From contig WSXZ01000018.1 of the NCBI GenBank assembly GCA_009773555.1, forward strand, positions 1 to 64,000: DNA of 64,000 nucleotides, in the 5' to 3' direction. Position numbers and translations under genes: made by a program. The DNA is from Methylocystaceae bacterium (GTDB lineage: Bacteria > Pseudomonadota > Alphaproteobacteria > Rhizobiales > Beijerinckiaceae). This document shows, in pieces, positions 46,363 through 56,273 of the stretch. The notes beneath the pieces were generated by a model. That model had not been told where the DNA came from. It ran no database searches and worked only from the letters and a program-made list of their open reading frames with translations. Each line of letters starts with the position of its first letter. The stretch's first letter is position 1.

Positions 46363-46719
46363 ATGGCGAACAGCAAGCGCGGCGAAATTGACGCGACGAT
46401 CGACGGCAAGAACTACACGCTCTGCCTGACGCTCGGCGCGCTCGCCGAACTGGAAGGCGGCTTTGGCGCCAGCGACCTTGTCGCGCTCGCGAGCCGCTTT
46501 GAGGAACGACGGCTTTCCGCACGCGACATACTGCGCATCATCGGCTGCGGTCTGCGCGGAGCGGGCAACGACATAGCCGACGAAGACGTCGCCAAAATGA
46601 AAGTTTCGGAGGGTCTTGCGGGCTATGTGCGCATCGCGGCCGAACTCCTCGCCGCGACCTTCGGCGAAGCGCCGGAGCACGGCACGAACGCAAACCCTCC
46701 GACGCCGCAGGACGCTTGA
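46363..46719 (+). CDS. GTA TAC/gene transfer agent family (g10-like) tail assembly protein
   Basis: MANSKRGEIDATIDGKNYTLCLTLGALAELEGGFGASDLVALASRFEERRLSARDILRIIGCGLRGAG. Confidence 0.82.
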   Translation: MANSKRGEIDATIDGKNYTLCLTLGALAELEGGFGASDLVALASRFEERRLSARDILRIIGCGLRGAGNDIADEDVAKMKVSEGLAGYVRIAAELLAATFGEAPEHGTNANPPTPQDA

Positions 46720-46955
46720 GGCAAACGGCGGAAGCGGCGCGCGACGCCTCCCATCGCACGCCCTTTCCATTTGCGCGCGCCATGGCCTTCGGGCTCGGCG
46801 TCCTGCGGCTCCCGTCGCGCGATTTCTGGTCGATGACGCCGCGCGAACTTTTTCGCGCGGTCGAGGGCGTCTATGGCGTCGCGCCGGGCGCGCCCTCGCG
46901 CGCCGTGATTGAAGAATTAATGCGCCGCTTTCCCGATTTTCAAGGATCGACATGA
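46716..46955 (+). CDS. tail assembly chaperone (GTA g10.1-like)
   Basis: FPFARAMAFGLGVLRLPSRDFWSMTPRELFRAVEG. Confidence 0.82.
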   Translation: MRQTAEAARDASHRTPFPFARAMAFGLGVLRLPSRDFWSMTPRELFRAVEGVYGVAPGAPSRAVIEELMRRFPDFQGST

Positions 46956-47545
46956 CGACAGATTTTGATTCCTTCCCCGACCCGTTCAACGCGCCGGGCG
47001 CGAATGAGCGTTTCGCGACAGCCAACCTGCAAGCGACGAAACTTCTGCTCGATCAGATCAATGTTTCAGCGGGAAATGTCACGAAGACGCTTCAATTGGG
47101 TTTCGGCTCGGCGGCGGCAAGCGGCCGCAACTTCAACGACGTGCTCTCGACGATTGCGCAATCGCTGACGCGCATGGCCTTGCGCACGGGAACCAAAGCG
47201 CTCGCCGAAGGACTGGTGAGCGGATTGAGCGGCATGTTCTCTGGCGCCTTCGGCGGCGCCGGGACCATTGCGCCTTTCGCGCAGGGCGGAGTCGTCGCAA
47301 GTCCAACCTATTTTGCGAGCGGCGGCGCGATGGGGCTGATGGGCGAGCGCGGCGCCGAGGCGATCATGCCGCTGGCGCGCGGCGCGGATGGCCGGCTCGG
47401 CGTCGTCGCGCAAGCCGCCGGTGCGCGTCCGGTGTCGGTCACCGTCAACATCGCTGCGCAGGATATCGAGAGCTTCCGCCGTTCGGAGGCGCAAATCACG
47501 GGCGCCCTGGCGCGGGCTGTCGCGCGCGGCCAGCGCAACCTCTAA
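46952..47545 (+). CDS. short tape measure-like protein (GTA g11-like)
   Basis: NDVLSTIAQSLTRMALRTGTKALAEGL...FAQGGVVASPTYFASGGAMGLMGERGAEAIMPLARGADGRLGV. Confidence 0.88.
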   Translation: MTTDFDSFPDPFNAPGANERFATANLQATKLLLDQINVSAGNVTKTLQLGFGSAAASGRNFNDVLSTIAQSLTRMALRTGTKALAEGLVSGLSGMFSGAFGGAGTIAPFAQGGVVASPTYFASGGAMGLMGERGAEAIMPLARGADGRLGVVAQAAGARPVSVTVNIAAQDIESFRRSEAQITGALARAVARGQRNL

Positions 47546-47560
47546 ACGGGCGCCGCCGGC

Positions 47561-48199
47561 ATGAGTGATTTTCACGAGATCCGTTTTCCGCTCGATGTCT
47601 CGCTGGGCGGGCGCGGCGGACCGGAGCGGCGCACAGAGATCGTGACGCTCGGCTCCAATCGCGAGGCGCGCAACGCCCGCTGGGCGCATTCGCGCCGCCG
47701 CTATGAGGCTGGCTACGGCGTCAAGAGTCTCACGCAACTTTCGCAGATCATCGAATTCTTCGAAGAGCGACGCGGCCGGCTTTATGGCTTTCGATGGCGT
47801 GATCGCGCCGATTGCGCCTCCTGCGCGCCTGGCGCGACTCCGAGCCCAACGGATCAAACAATAGGAATGGGAGATGGCGCGCGCGCCGCATTTCAGCTTG
47901 TGAAGATTTACGGTGGCGCCTTTTCCGCTTATGCGCGCGACATCGTAAAGCCCGTCGCTGGAACAGTGCGCGTCGCGGCGGATGGGGTCGAGAAGTTGAC
48001 TCCGGATGTGAGCGTCGACGTCACGACAGGAATCGTGACCTTCGCGCCGGGCGCCATTCCCTCGGGGGGAGCGGTCGTCACGGCTGGCTTTCTCTTCGAC
48101 GTGCCTGTGCGCTTCGATACGGATTTCCTCGAAATCGACATGCACGCCTTCGAGGCCGGGGCGATTCCGCATATTCCGATCGTCGAAATCGTTCCGTAG
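47561..48199 (+). CDS. DUF2460 family baseplate-like protein (GTA g12-like)
   Basis: FHEIRFPLDVSLGGRGGPERRTEIVTLGSNREARNARWAHSRRRYEAGYG. Confidence 0.9.
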   Translation: MSDFHEIRFPLDVSLGGRGGPERRTEIVTLGSNREARNARWAHSRRRYEAGYGVKSLTQLSQIIEFFEERRGRLYGFRWRDRADCASCAPGATPSPTDQTIGMGDGARAAFQLVKIYGGAFSAYARDIVKPVAGTVRVAADGVEKLTPDVSVDVTTGIVTFAPGAIPSGGAVVTAGFLFDVPVRFDTDFLEIDMHAFEAGAIPHIPIVEIVP

Positions 48200-48202
48200 C
48201 TC

Positions 48203-48290
48203 CGTCATTGCGAGGAGGCGAAGCCGACGAAGCAATCCACAGATCGCGGACCGTGCTCTGGATTGCTTCGCCTTCGGCTCACAATGACGC
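48203..48290. repeat. CGTCATTGCGAG-type palindromic intergenic repeat
   Basis: ccgtcattgcgaggaggcgaagccgacgaagcaatcca...tggattgcttcgccttcggctcacaatgacg. Confidence 0.7.
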
Positions 48291-48320
48291 TGAAAGATCA
48301 TACAAAAGTGGAATCCATTC

Positions 48321-49211
48321 ATGCTTTCGCTTTCTCCTTCGATGCAGGCGAAGCTCGATCAGCGCGCCACGACCTTCTGCCATTGCTGGCGCGTGTCGCG
48401 CCGCGACGCGACCGTGATGGGCTTCACCGATCATGATCGCGATCTGACTTTCAACGACGTCGTCTTCCGCGCCAACACCGGTCTCTCCGCATCGCAACTC
48501 GAATCGAGCGTCGGCTTTGCGCCCGGAACGGGCGAAGCCGCCGGCGCGTTAAGCGACGAGAGCCTTACAGAGGCGGATCTGCTGAACGGCCTCTATGACG
48601 GCGCCTCGGTTGAGACATGGCTCGTCGATTGGACGAACGTTAGTGATCGCGCTTTGCTGGATATCGCGACGATCGGCGAAATACGCCGCGGCGACATTGC
48701 TTTCGCCGCGGAGCTGCGCTCAAGCGCGCACTTTTTCGATTCGCAGCAGGGCCGCGCCTTTCAACGCAGTTGCTCGGCGGATCTCGGCGACGCGCGCTGC
48801 GGCTTTAATCTCATGACGCCTGGCTTTCACGCCACTGGCGTCGTCGCCGCCTTCGTCGGGGGCGCAATCGACATCGATCTTTCGGACACTTTTGACGGCG
48901 GCTTCTTTGCTGGCGGCGCGCTGACCTTTACGAGCGGCGCGAATGAGAACGCTCGTTTCACGATCAAATCGCATCGGCAGGAAAATCTGTGCGCGAGCGT
49001 CACGCTATGGACGCCGCTGGGCGGCGCGATCCTCGCCGGAGACGCCATTCTCATGACAGCCGGCTGCGATAAGTCGCCCACATCCTGTCGCGTGAAGTTC
49101 GACAATATCGTCAACTTCCGCGGCTTCCCGCATATGCCAGGCAATGATCGAGTCATCGCTTATCCGAGCACGCTGGCGCCGGCGATGGACGGCGGGAGTT
49201 TCTTTCGATGA
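48321..49211 (+). CDS. DUF2163 family baseplate-like protein (GTA g13-like)
   Basis: TFCHCWRVSRRDATVMGFTDHDRDLTFNDVVF...CDKSPTSCRVKFDNIVNFRGFPHMPGND. Confidence 0.92.
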   Translation: MLSLSPSMQAKLDQRATTFCHCWRVSRRDATVMGFTDHDRDLTFNDVVFRANTGLSASQLESSVGFAPGTGEAAGALSDESLTEADLLNGLYDGASVETWLVDWTNVSDRALLDIATIGEIRRGDIAFAAELRSSAHFFDSQQGRAFQRSCSADLGDARCGFNLMTPGFHATGVVAAFVGGAIDIDLSDTFDGGFFAGGALTFTSGANENARFTIKSHRQENLCASVTLWTPLGGAILAGDAILMTAGCDKSPTSCRVKFDNIVNFRGFPHMPGNDRVIAYPSTLAPAMDGGSFFR

Positions 49212-49639
49212 CCCGCGCCGACATTGTCGCGGCGGCGCGGCGCTGGCGTGGCACGCCTTACGTGCATCAGGCTTCGCTCATCCATGTCGGCTGCGACTGT
49301 CTGGGGCTCGTGCGCGGCGTCTGGCGTGACGTCGTCGGTAAAGAGCCGGAGACGACGCCCGCATATACGCCGGATTGGACCGAAGCCTTGAGGGCCGAGA
49401 CATTGCTTGACGCCGCCCATCGGCATTTCAGAGTGGCGACGTTAAGCGATTTTCGTGAAGGCGACGTTCTGCTGTTTCGCTTTCGCGAACATCTCCCGGC
49501 GAAACATCTCGGCATCGCAATATCGACGACGCATATGATTCACGCCCATGCCGGCGCCTGCGTCGCGGAGGTCCCGATCGGCCCGCACTGGCGCAAGACG
49601 CTTGTCGCCGCCTTCGCCTTTCCGGGCGTTGCGGATTGA
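49208..49639 (+). CDS. NlpC/P60-like peptidase (GTA g14-like)
   Basis: AARRWRGTPYVHQASLIHVGCDCLGLVRGVWRDVVG. Confidence 0.92.
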   Translation: MTRADIVAAARRWRGTPYVHQASLIHVGCDCLGLVRGVWRDVVGKEPETTPAYTPDWTEALRAETLLDAAHRHFRVATLSDFREGDVLLFRFREHLPAKHLGIAISTTHMIHAHAGACVAEVPIGPHWRKTLVAAFAFPGVAD

Positions 49640-49653
49640 AGACGCTGCGCGTC

Positions 49654-49763
49654 TGTCATTCCCGACGCGCGCTTAGCGCGCGATCGGGGATCCAGCACAA
49701 AACCCGACATTCCTGAAGCTGCTCTGGATTCCCGATCAGGCCTTCGGCCTGTCTGGATTGACA
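49654..49763. repeat. MITE/REP-like palindromic repeat, copy C
   Basis: tgtcattcccgacgcgcgcttagcgcgcgatcggg...ttcccgatcaggccttcggcctgtctggattgaca. Confidence 0.7.
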
Positions 49764-49786
49764 TTGCGAGGCTCTTCGAGACGCTC

Positions 49787-52700
49787 ATGGCCACTCTTGT
49801 TCTGCAGACAATCGGCTCTGTCGCCGGCGGCGCGATCGGCGGACCTGTCGGTTCCTCTATCGGCCGCGTGCTCGGCGGCTTTGGCGGCTCCTTCGTCGAC
49901 GCGGCGCTGCAACCGCATGCATCGCCGCGCTATTCGATCGGCCCGCGGCTGAAATCGATGGACGGGATCACCTCAACGGAAGGCGCCGGCGTGCCGCGAA
50001 TCTATGGCCGAGCGCGGATCGGCGGACAGATGATCTGGGCGACGCGCTTTCTCGAATGCGTCAACGTCTCTTTCGAACAGACGCAGCATCAGGGCAAAGG
50101 CGGCGGCGGTAGTTCTCAGAGCATCCATTTTACCTATTCCTATTCGGCGAATTTTGCGATTGCGCTGTGCGAAGGGCCTGTCGCTTTCGTGCGACGCATC
50201 TGGGCTGACGGGTCAGAGCTCGACATGACGACGCTGCCGATCCGCGTTTATTCCGGGAACGAGGAGCAGGAGCCCGATCCGCTGATCGTCGCCAAGGAAG
50301 GGGCGGAGAACGCGCCAGCCTATCGCAGCCTCGCCTATATTGTTTTCGAGGATCTGGCGCTCGCGGCCTTCGGCAATCGCATTCCGCAATTCACCTTCGA
50401 AGTGGTGAAGCCGGTTGAAGGACTCGGCGCGATGATCCGGGCTGTCGACCTCATTCCCGGCGCGACGGAGGCCGGCTATCACCCTGCCCTCAAGCTCAAT
50501 TTCCATTCGCCCGGCGCCACGGCGGCGGAAATTCGCCATCAGCTCACCGCAGCGACGGATTGGACCGCGTCGCTCGACGCTTTGCAGGCGCTTTGCCCCA
50601 ATCTCGAAAGCGTCGCGCTTGTCGTCGCCTGGTTCGGCGACGACCTTCGCGCCCAGCACTGCACGATCGCGCCGCGCGTCGACGCCACATTCAAGACCAT
50701 CGGTCAGTTCAACTTCATTGTCGGTGGCTTCTGGCCGCCGGACTGGTCGGTCGCCGGGCTCACGCGCTCCACCGCGCGGCTCGTATCGCAAATCGAGGGA
50801 CGCGCGGCCTATGGCGGAACGCCGAGCGACGCTTCGGTCGTCGCCGCTATCGCCGACCTCAAGGCGCGCGGCCTCGCGGTGACTTTCTATCCCTTCGTGA
50901 TGATGGACGTGCCGCCGGGCAATGCGCTGCCCAATCCTTACACAGGCGCCGTCGAACAGCCGGCGTTCCCCTGGCGTGGACGCATCACCTGCGATCCTGC
51001 GCCTGGTCGGCCCGGTTCGCCAGACGCGACCGCGACGGCGGCGGCGCAAGTCGACGCCTTCTTTACGCGCTATCGCCCGTTCATTCTGCATTACGCCAAT
51101 CTTTGCGTCGCGGCCGGCGGCGTCGAGGCCTTCCTCATCGGCTCCGAGCTGATCGGCCTGACGCGCGTGCGCTCGGCGCCGGGCGCATATCCCGCCGTCG
51201 CGGCGCTGATGACGCTCGCCGCGGAAGCGAAAGCGATCCTCGGCGCGCCAACAAAAATCTCTTACGCCGCCGACTGGACCGAATATGGCGCGCATGTTCC
51301 TGCAAGCGGCGAAGCGCGCTTTCCGCTCGATCCGCTGTGGGCGTCAAGCGCCGTCGATTTCGTCGGCGTCGACGTCTATTGGCCGCTCTCCGACTGGCGC
51401 GACGGCGACGCCCATCTCGACGCGCAGGAAGCGGCGAGCATTTATGATCTCGACTATCTCAGGTCTCGCGTCGCCTCGGGCGAGGCCTATGATTGGCATT
51501 ACGCCGACGCAAACGCGCGCCTCGCGCAAGAACGCACGCCGATCAGCGACGGACTCGGCAAGCCTTGGATCTTCCGCCAGAAAGATTTTCTGTCGTGGTG
51601 GTCGCAGCCGCATTACGAGCGCGTCGGCGGCGCTGAGCTGGGGGCGCCGACGGAATGGGTCCCGCAGTCGAAGCCGATCTGGATCGTCGAGACGGGATGT
51701 CCCGCGGTCGACCGCGGCGCCAATGCGCCGAATGTTTTTCCGGACCCGCGCTCGAGCGATGGCGGTCTGCCCTATTTTTCGCGCAACGGCCGCGACGATC
51801 TCATGCAGGCGCGATTCATCGAGGCGATGATCGCGCATTTCGATCCGGATGCTCCGGGAGGCGCCGCGCGCAACCCGACGTCCAGCGTCTACGCCGGGCC
51901 GATGGTCGATCCGGCGCGCCTGCACCTATGGTGTTGGGATGCGCGTCCCTTTCCGGCCTTTCCGACGCAGGTCGACGCGTGGAGCGACGCCGCCAATTGG
52001 GAGACGGGCCATTGGTTGAACGGACGACTCGAAGGCGCGCCGCTCGACCGCCTCCTGCCGGCGCTCGCCGGCGCCGTCTCCGCGCCTGAAATTGTCACAC
52101 AGCGGCCAAACGTCGCCGGCTTTCTTGACGGCTATGTGCTGGAGCGGCCGATGTCGCCGCGCGAGGCGATCGATCCTCTTGCCGCGCTCTTCGGCTTCGA
52201 CGCCGTGGCAAGCGGCGGCGCCTTGCGCTTCGTCGATCGGCGCGGAAAGCCGGTGTGCGAAATTGACGAAGACGATCTCGTCGCCGGAAAAACCGCCTCG
52301 CTCGTGACGCTGGCGCGGGCGCAGGAAAGCGAACTGCCGCAGGAGATCGCGCTCTCCTTCTCCGATTCCGAGAACGACTTTCAGATGGCGCGAGTCTTAT
52401 CCCGCAGACTCGAGGGCCGCTCGGCGCGCCAGAGTGAAGCGCAAGCCGCGGTGATGACGCATCGCGCCAATGCGCAGTCGCTTGCGGAGAGCTGGCTTCA
52501 GGACTTGTGGATCGGACGCGAAACCGCCGAATTTTCGCTACGGCCTGGCCTTCTCGCCTTGCAGCCCGGCGATCTGGTGCGGCTCGGCGCAGCCGGCGGC
52601 GGCCGGCTGTTTCAAATCCAACGCATCACGGACGGCGCCGCGCGACAGGTAAGCGCGCGCGCGGCGGACGCTTCCGTCTATGACACGGCCGCGCCGCTGC

Positions 52701-53665
52701 TCGGACGCACGAATGTCGTCTCGCCAAAGATGGTCGGACCGCCGAGAGTCGAAATTCTCGACCTTGCGCTCTGGCGTGACGGAGAAGCGCTCTCCTATGT
52801 CGCCGCCTTCGCCGATCCCTGGCCCGGTCCGCTCGCGATTTGGAAGATGACGTTTCAGGGCGGCTATGAACAGATCGCCATCATCGACAAGCGCGCGACG
52901 ATCGGCGAGACGCTCGACGTCCTCCCCGCCGGTCCCGTCGGACGTTTCGACAATGGAAGCAGCCTCGCTGTCAGAATCGGCGCCGGGCAGCTTTCATCGG
53001 TCGGCGACCTCGCCGCGCTCGCCGGACGTTCGGCGATGGCGATTTGCGTCGACGGCGACTGGGAGATCTTCGCTTTCGCGCATGCCGAACTGATTGGCGA
53101 AAAGACATATCGACTGTCGCGGCTCATTCGCGGCCTCGGCGGCGAAGAACATCTCGCCAAGCGCGATGCGCCGGCCGGCGCAACCGTCGTGCTGCTCAAT
53201 GACGCGATCGCGCCGCTTGCGCGCAAGGTCGCCGAGATTGGCGCGCCGACGACCTATCGCATCGGACCGGCGGATCGCGACTATGCGGAGCCTATCTTTG
53301 TTCAACCGACGGTCGCCGCGACAAACAAGGCGCTGCGCCCCTACGCGCCGACCAAGGCGCGCGCGCGGCGCACGCCGGCCGGCGTGGTCATCGATTTCCT
53401 GCGGCGCGGGCGCATCGACTCCGACGCCTGGGAAGCGCTCGACATTCCGCTCGGCGAGGCGAGCGAATCCTACGAAGCCGATATCTCGCTGCCGGCGAGC
53501 GGAACGCGAACGCTCACCGCCGCCGCAGCGTCGATGCTTTATCCCGCCGCCGACGAACTCGCCGATTTCGGCGCGCCGCAAAGCGAACTGACGCTGTCGC
53601 TTTATCAGATGAGCGCGACGGTCGGACGCGGTTTCCCGCTGACGACGATGCTTTCCATCCAATAG
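49787..53665 (+). CDS. GTA TIM-barrel-like hub/host specificity protein (g15-like)
   Basis: 1292 aa: MATLVLQTIGSVAGGAIGGPVGSSIGRVLGG, TSTEGAGVPRIYGRARIGGQMIWATRF, FVGVDVYWPLSDWRD, KPIWIVETGCPAVDRGAN. Confidence 0.95.
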   Translation: MATLVLQTIGSVAGGAIGGPVGSSIGRVLGGFGGSFVDAALQPHASPRYSIGPRLKSMDGITSTEGAGVPRIYGRARIGGQMIWATRFLECVNVSFEQTQHQGKGGGGSSQSIHFTYSYSANFAIALCEGPVAFVRRIWADGSELDMTTLPIRVYSGNEEQEPDPLIVAKEGAENAPAYRSLAYIVFEDLALAAFGNRIPQFTFEVVKPVEGLGAMIRAVDLIPGATEAGYHPALKLNFHSPGATAAEIRHQLTAATDWTASLDALQALCPNLESVALVVAWFGDDLRAQHCTIAPRVDATFKTIGQFNFIVGGFWPPDWSVAGLTRSTARLVSQIEGRAAYGGTPSDASVVAAIADLKARGLAVTFYPFVMMDVPPGNALPNPYTGAVEQPAFPWRGRITCDPAPGRPGSPDATATAAAQVDAFFTRYRPFILHYANLCVAAGGVEAFLIGSELIGLTRVRSAPGAYPAVAALMTLAAEAKAILGAPTKISYAADWTEYGAHVPASGEARFPLDPLWASSAVDFVGVDVYWPLSDWRDGDAHLDAQEAASIYDLDYLRSRVASGEAYDWHYADANARLAQERTPISDGLGKPWIFRQKDFLSWWSQPHYERVGGAELGAPTEWVPQSKPIWIVETGCPAVDRGANAPNVFPDPRSSDGGLPYFSRNGRDDLMQARFIEAMIAHFDPDAPGGAARNPTSSVYAGPMVDPARLHLWCWDARPFPAFPTQVDAWSDAANWETGHWLNGRLEGAPLDRLLPALAGAVSAPEIVTQRPNVAGFLDGYVLERPMSPREAIDPLAALFGFDAVASGGALRFVDRRGKPVCEIDEDDLVAGKTASLVTLARAQESELPQEIALSFSDSENDFQMARVLSRRLEGRSARQSEAQAAVMTHRANAQSLAESWLQDLWIGRETAEFSLRPGLLALQPGDLVRLGAAGGGRLFQIQRITDGAARQVSARAADASVYDTAAPLLGRTNVVSPKMVGPPRVEILDLALWRDGEALSYVAAFADPWPGPLAIWKMTFQGGYEQIAIIDKRATIGETLDVLPAGPVGRFDNGSSLAVRIGAGQLSSVGDLAALAGRSAMAICVDGDWEIFAFAHAELIGEKTYRLSRLIRGLGGEEHLAKRDAPAGATVVLLNDAIAPLARKVAEIGAPTTYRIGPADRDYAEPIFVQPTVAATNKALRPYAPTKARARRTPAGVVIDFLRRGRIDSDAWEALDIPLGEASESYEADISLPASGTRTLTAAAASMLYPAADELADFGAPQSELTLSLYQMSATVGRGFPLTTMLSIQ

Positions 53666-53673
53666 GAAAAACG

Positions 53674-55269
53674 ATGACGCAAACCACGCATCTTGCGTTG
53701 CCTTTCATCGAGGCGGCGCAAGCGCAAAAGCACGTCACGCATAATGAAGCTCTGGCGCTGATCGACGCGGTGACGCAGCTTGCGGTCTCTGCGCGAGACG
53801 TGACGTCGCCGCCCGCGACGCCGGCCGAAGGCGACCGTGTGCTCATCGGCGCCGGCGCGACAGGCGCCTTCGCCGGCAAGAGTGATCAGATCGCGACATT
53901 CCTCGCGGGCGGCTGGACCTTCCTTTCGCCGCAAGCCGGCTGGCGCGCCTATGTCGAAGCCGAATCGCTTCTGCTGCTCTATGACGGCGCGGGATGGATC
54001 GACTGCGGCCTGTCTCTGCGCCAGCTGCAAAATCTTGCGCTGCTCGGGATCGGCGCGACCGCCGACGGCGCCAATCCGCTGCTCGCCAAACTCAATGCGA
54101 CGCTCTTCACCGCGAAAAGCGTCGGCGAAGGCGGCTCCGGCGATCTACGCTTCGCGCTCAACAAGGAGAGCGCGGCGAACACCGTCTCGCAGCTTTATCA
54201 ATCCAACTATTCCGCGCGCGCCGAAACAGGATTGACCGGCGACGACAATTTCCACGTCAAAGTCTCGCCCGACGGTTCGGCATGGAATGAGTCGATCGTC
54301 GTCGACCGCACGACGGGCGCCGTCGCCTTTCCAAGCGGCGGGCCGACGAAGGTCCGCGTCTTCGCGTCGAGCGGCTCCTATACGCCGACGCCCGGGCTGC
54401 GTTTTGCCGAAGTGCTGCTCTTTGGCGCCGGCGGCGGCGGCGGCTCCGGGGCGCGAACGGCCTCTGGCGCCGCGGCTTCCGGCGGCGCTGGCGGCGGCGG
54501 CGGCGGGCTGGCGCGCGCACGATTCACCGCGGCCCAGATCGGCGCCTCGAAAGCGGTCGCGATCGGCGCGGGCGGAACCGGCGGCGCGGCGCAGACGACG
54601 AACTCCACGAACGGAAACGCCGGCGCCGCCGGCGGCGTCACCACGTTTGGAACGCTGCTCCACGCAGGCGCCGGCGGCGGCGGCGCGGGCGGACAGATCG
54701 GCGGCGCCTCGGGTGGCGGCGGCGCGGGCAGTCAAGCCTCGTCAGGCCTCTCAGGTTCCGGCGGAACTGGCGGCGTTGGCTCTTTTGGCGTGGGCTCGGG
54801 CGGCTCGGGCGCGGTCGGCGCCGCCGGGTCGCACTTTTTCGGCGGCGGCGGCGGCGGCGGATGCAACGCCGCCGGCTCGACGGCGGCCACCGGAGGCTCA
54901 TGCCTTTACAACGGCCCCTCCGGCGGCGGAGCCGGCGGCGGGATCACCGCAGCCAACGCCGTCGCGAACGGCGGGGCGGGCGGCGCCGTTTATGTCGCCG
55001 GATTGCCCGTCATCGGCGCGGCGGGGATAGCCGCGGGCGCCGTGAATGGCGGCGTAGGCGGCTCCTGGGTCGCAAGCGCCGGCCCGTTTGAACAAGCCGG
55101 CGGCGGCGGGGGCGGCGGCGCGTCCAGCCTCACCGGACCTGGCGCAGGCGGCGCCGGCGGTCTTGCTGGCGGAGGCGGCGGAGGCGGCGGCTCGGTTCAG
55201 AACGGCGCAAATTCCGGCGCTGGCGGCAGTGGCGGAGACGGCTACGCCTTCATCTTTGAATTTTTCTGA
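53674..55269 (+). CDS. DUF2793 protein with long Gly-rich (tail-fibre-like) C-terminal half
   Basis: TTHLALPFIEAAQAQKHVTHNEALALIDAVTQL, GDRVLIGAGATGAFAGKSDQIATFLAGGWTF; GGGGGG-rich C-terminus. Confidence 0.88.
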   Translation: MTQTTHLALPFIEAAQAQKHVTHNEALALIDAVTQLAVSARDVTSPPATPAEGDRVLIGAGATGAFAGKSDQIATFLAGGWTFLSPQAGWRAYVEAESLLLLYDGAGWIDCGLSLRQLQNLALLGIGATADGANPLLAKLNATLFTAKSVGEGGSGDLRFALNKESAANTVSQLYQSNYSARAETGLTGDDNFHVKVSPDGSAWNESIVVDRTTGAVAFPSGGPTKVRVFASSGSYTPTPGLRFAEVLLFGAGGGGGSGARTASGAAASGGAGGGGGGLARARFTAAQIGASKAVAIGAGGTGGAAQTTNSTNGNAGAAGGVTTFGTLLHAGAGGGGAGGQIGGASGGGGAGSQASSGLSGSGGTGGVGSFGVGSGGSGAVGAAGSHFFGGGGGGGCNAAGSTAATGGSCLYNGPSGGGAGGGITAANAVANGGAGGAVYVAGLPVIGAAGIAAGAVNGGVGGSWVASAGPFEQAGGGGGGGASSLTGPGAGGAGGLAGGGGGGGGSVQNGANSGAGGSGGDGYAFIFEFF

Positions 55270-55440
55270 TCGAAGCGAACAGCCCGCGCCGCGCTGGCGC
55301 GTCTGAACGCTGACGAAGGGAGCCGCATTGGTTCTTCCCGCTCATCTTGAGCGACGAAGCGCTGCACATCGGCCCAAACCTCGCGCGCTTTCTAAAAGCG
55401 CTTTTCACAATCCATTCGACCAAAATGAAGGAGTCGGCTC

Positions 55441-56052
55441 ATGGCCTTCGCCGTGAAGAATCACGTCCTGCATTGCGACGGCAAGCCCGTCGCTCAAAAA
55501 CCGACGCCCAATGTCGGCGGCGTTTTGAAGCCCTCGCTGCTGATCATGCATTACACCGCCGCCCAGTCGGCGAAAGGCGCGATTTCCTGGCTGTGCAATC
55601 CAAATGCGAAAGCCTCCGCGCATCTCGTCATCGATCTCGACGGCACGGTGACGCAGCTCGCGCCGTTCAATCGCGTCGCATGGCACGCAGGCAAAAGCCT
55701 CTGGAAGCGGCGCGCCAACTGCAACGGCTTTTCGATCGGCATTGAGCTCACGAACGCCGGGCCGTTGACGAAGCTCGCCAATGGCAGATTCGCCGACGCC
55801 TACGGAAAAAATGTGCCGGCGAGCCAGGTGGCGATGCTCGCGCACAAGCTCGACAAGGGCGGCGAAAAGCCCTGGATGATCTATCCCGCCCTTCAGATCT
55901 CGGTCGCCGCCGACATCGCCAAGGCGCTCTGTGAAACCTACGGCATCAACGACATCGCCGGCCATGACGACATTGCGCCGACGCGCAAGCGCGATCCGGG
56001 TCCTGCCTTCGCCATGGAATCATTCGTCTCGCGAGTCCTCGGCCGCAAGTGA
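55441..56052 (+). CDS. N-acetylmuramoyl-L-alanine amidase (endolysin-like)
   Basis: LLIMHYTAAQSAKGAISWLCNPNAKASAHLVIDLDGTVTQLAPFNRVAWHAGKS...GHDDIAPTRKRDPGPAF. Confidence 0.93.
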   Translation: MAFAVKNHVLHCDGKPVAQKPTPNVGGVLKPSLLIMHYTAAQSAKGAISWLCNPNAKASAHLVIDLDGTVTQLAPFNRVAWHAGKSLWKRRANCNGFSIGIELTNAGPLTKLANGRFADAYGKNVPASQVAMLAHKLDKGGEKPWMIYPALQISVAADIAKALCETYGINDIAGHDDIAPTRKRDPGPAFAMESFVSRVLGRK

Positions 56053-56097
56053 AACCGCGCCGGCGGCTTCCGGCACTAAAAAAAAGGAGTTCCCAAT

Positions 56098-56272
56098 GCA
56101 AGGCTATCGCACCTATGTCGCCGCTGGTCTCGTCGCGCTGTTTGGCGCGCTCGCCTCGACCGACTGGATCGCCTTCCTCAACGATCCGAAGGCCGGCGCC
56201 ATCGCCATTGGTTCGGCGGCGTTGATGGCGATCATGCGCAGCATCACCTCGACGCCGCCGGGAACAGCCTGA
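56098..56272 (+). CDS. small holin-like/membrane protein
   Basis: MQGYRTYVAAGLVALFGALASTDWIAFLNDPKAGAIAIGSAALMAIMRSITSTPPGTA; between amidase and Rz-like ORF. Confidence 0.6.
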
Positions 56273-56273
56273 C

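Noticed and set aside
47066-48322. 418-aa minus-strand ORF
   Set aside because: Antisense to GTA g11/g12-like genes; includes repeat sequence translation
50213-51295. 360-aa minus-strand ORF
   Set aside because: Antisense shadow of the TIM-barrel hub gene
54420-55250. Dense GGC repeats as possible CRISPR or minisatellite
   Set aside because: No regular repeat-spacer unit; explained by Gly codons in a coding frame
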